Shown here in pieces: positions 62,804 through 64,000 of a DNA stretch of 64,000 nucleotides (positions are counted from its first letter, which is position 1; each line of letters opens with the position of its first letter). The translations under genes were made by a program, and so were the position numbers. The notes under the pieces were generated by a model, which saw only the letters and a list, made by a program, of their open reading frames with translations, had not been told where the DNA came from and did not search any database. Origin of the DNA: CAIVAT01 sp049317265 (lineage in GTDB: Bacteria > Bacteroidota > Bacteroidia > Bacteroidales > FEN-979); the NCBI GenBank assembly GCA_049317265.1, contig JBMOIP010000016.1, forward strand, positions 21,366 to 85,365. The letters run 5' to 3'.

Positions 62804-63896
62804 ATGGTAGCACCTGAACAGCTAAAAGACCTTCAGACAAGACTTGATGTCTTGAGGAGGTACCTTTGACATCGACAACAAACTTACCCGAATAGCAGAA
62901 GAAGAAGAACTTTCCCAGGCCGCCGACTTCTGGAACAATCCAAAAGCGGCCGAACAGGCTCTCCGGGCCATCCGCGACAAAAAATTATGGACAGATGCCT
63001 ACCTTCAGGCCGTTGCAAGCCGCGACGACCTGGTGGTGATGTGGGATTTTTATATCCAGGGAGAAGGTACGGAAACTGAACTTGAAAATGCATACAAGGA
63101 GACCCTCCGACTGGTTGAAGACCTTGAATTCCGCAACATGCTGAGCGGAGAGGAGGACAAACTGGGAGCCATCGTTCAGATCAACTCTGGAGCCGGAGGA
63201 ACCGAATCGCAGGACTGGGCTGAAATGCTCATGCGCATGTACATCCGGTATGCCGAGCGCAGCAAATTTAAAATCACCGAAGTCGATTACCAGGAGGGCG
63301 ATGTAGCGGGAATCAAATCGGTCACCCTCGAATTCGATGGAGACTATGCCTACGGATACCTCAAAGGGGAGAACGGCGTGCACCGTCTTGTAAGACTTTC
63401 CCCTTTTGATTCCAATCACAAGCGGCATACATCATTTGCTTCCGTCTACGCCTACCCCATCATCAACGACGATATTGTGATCGAGATCAACCCTTCCGAT
63501 ATCAGCTGGGATACATTCAGGAGCAGCGGTCCCGGAGGCCAGAATGTGAACAAAGTGGAGACCGCAGTGCGCCTTAAACACGAACCTTCGGGTATTGTCA
63601 TCGAATGCCAGGAGACCCGTTCACAAGGCCAGAATCGTGAAAAAGCGCTGAAACTGCTCAAGTCACAACTGTACGAAATCGAACTTCGCAAGCAGCGTGA
63701 AAAGATCAATGTGATTGAAAGCGGCAAGAAGAAGATCGAATGGGGCAGCCAGATCCGCAGTTATGTGCTTCATCCCTATAAAATGGTCAAGGATCTCCGC
63801 ACAAATTGCGAAACATCCGACACCCAGGCTGTGCTGGATGGCGACCTGACGGAGTTTATCAAAGCCTACCTCATGGAGTATGGCAACGCCGGATAG
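62804..63896 (+). CDS. prfB: Peptide chain release factor 2, with programmed +1 frameshift
   Basis: Join of 62804-62866 and 62868-63896, 363 aa. RF2 ends translation at UGA and UAA. The first frame reads 21 codons to CTT and then meets an in-frame TGA at 62867-62869. A slip of +1 on CTTTGAC continues as GAC ATC GAC. The signal is complete: Shine-Dalgarno-like GAGGAGGT at 62854-62861, 3 nt, CTT, TGA, C. The rest has the RF2 anticodon-like SPF in VRLSPFDSN and the peptidyl-release GGQ in SGPGGQNVNKVETAV. This is autoregulation by RF2 level, not a broken gene. A palindromic repeat array begins right after the TAG stop. Confidence 0.96.
62854..62870 (+). promoter_or_regulatory. RF2 programmed frameshift site
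   Basis: GAGGAGGTACCTTTGAC: internal Shine-Dalgarno GAGGAGGT, 2-3 nt spacer, slippery CTT, stop TGA, and C in the next position. The layout equals that of E. coli prfB. Confidence 0.93.
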
Positions 63897-64000
63897 AGAC
63901 GAGGCATGCCTCGTCTCAACCGTAAAGACGGGGCATGCCCCGTCTCAACCGTAAAGACGAGGCATGCCTCATCTCAACCGTAAAGACGGGGCATGCCCCG
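63897..64000. repeat. Palindromic array, 29-nt period, continuing past the window
   Basis: Units of a 20-bp palindrome (AGACGAGG/CATGCC type) plus a constant 9-nt linker CAACCGTAA start at 63897, 63926, 63955 and 63984 (last one cut). Units 1 and 3 have GAGG...CCTC arms, units 2 and 4 GGGG...CCCC arms. Unit 3 has a single arm mismatch. The array starts on the first base after the prfB stop. Confidence 0.93.

Noticed and set aside
62804..62869. Short broken ORF or pseudogene before prfB
   Set aside because: The in-frame TGA is part of the complete RF2 programmed frameshift signal, and the rest of the protein is intact.
63897..64000. CRISPR array
   Set aside because: The 29-nt period comes from a palindrome plus a constant 9-nt linker; there are no variable spacers and no cas genes.
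1..64000. tRNA or rRNA genes, integrase or IS elements
   Set aside because: No cloverleaf-like stretch, conserved rRNA segment, or transposase motif was found in any gap or frame.

Overview
The window looks like chromosomal DNA of an uncultured or environmental member of the Bacteroidota, probably Bacteroidales-like. The evidence is a large SprA outer-membrane translocon of the type IX secretion system (T9SS), a secreted protein with a T9SS C-terminal sorting domain, a fused MurF-alanine racemase, DUF4369/TlpA-type thioredoxins, a LruC-domain lipoprotein, a beta-propeller/Y_Y_Y hybrid-type histidine kinase, and many promoters of the TTTG-N19-TAnnTTTG type. No rRNA, tRNA, integrase or transposase was recognised. 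Layout: 1-15784 is an envelope-glycan region. It holds one MBOAT O-acyltransferase (AlgI-like), three AlgJ/AlgX-like SGNH proteins, five polytopic membrane proteins that look like GT-C (family 39-like) glycosyltransferases, a polyprenyl-phosphate sugar synthase (GT2), and a small membrane-anchored protein that shares a C-terminal beta-sandwich domain with three of the GT-C-like proteins. The likely logic is that GT2 charges a lipid carrier, the GT-C proteins move the sugar outside the inner membrane, and AlgI plus the AlgJ-like proteins acetylate the product. The glycan itself cannot be named from sequence. 15833-25521 is mostly housekeeping: murF-alr, pdxA, leucyl aminopeptidase, mqnC (futalosine menaquinone route), a CPBP membrane protease in an A/T-rich patch, thiL and threonine aldolase. 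25708-39104 is cell-surface and sensory: a LruC lipoprotein, a tiny exported protein, an NTF2-like/class D beta-lactamase fusion, a sensor kinase with its LuxR-type regulator, three exported proteins of unknown role, and a TonB-receptor-like barrel. 39109-49637 holds uvrC, a VanZ-like gene, gcvH, sprA and ruvA. 49881-53183 is a two-gene operon for exported proteins, the second a T9SS cargo, behind a textbook Bacteroidota promoter. 53285-55854 has two TlpA-like thioredoxins. 55946-61994 has a GH38 alpha-mannosidase followed closely by an ABC exporter permease and ATPase. 61995-63896 ends with recX and prfB, the latter with the classic +1 programmed frameshift. A recurring oddity is a set of unrelated short repeats (tandem, palindromic and inverted) that sit exactly at or over stop codons, and one repeat that appears to have been absorbed in frame into murF.
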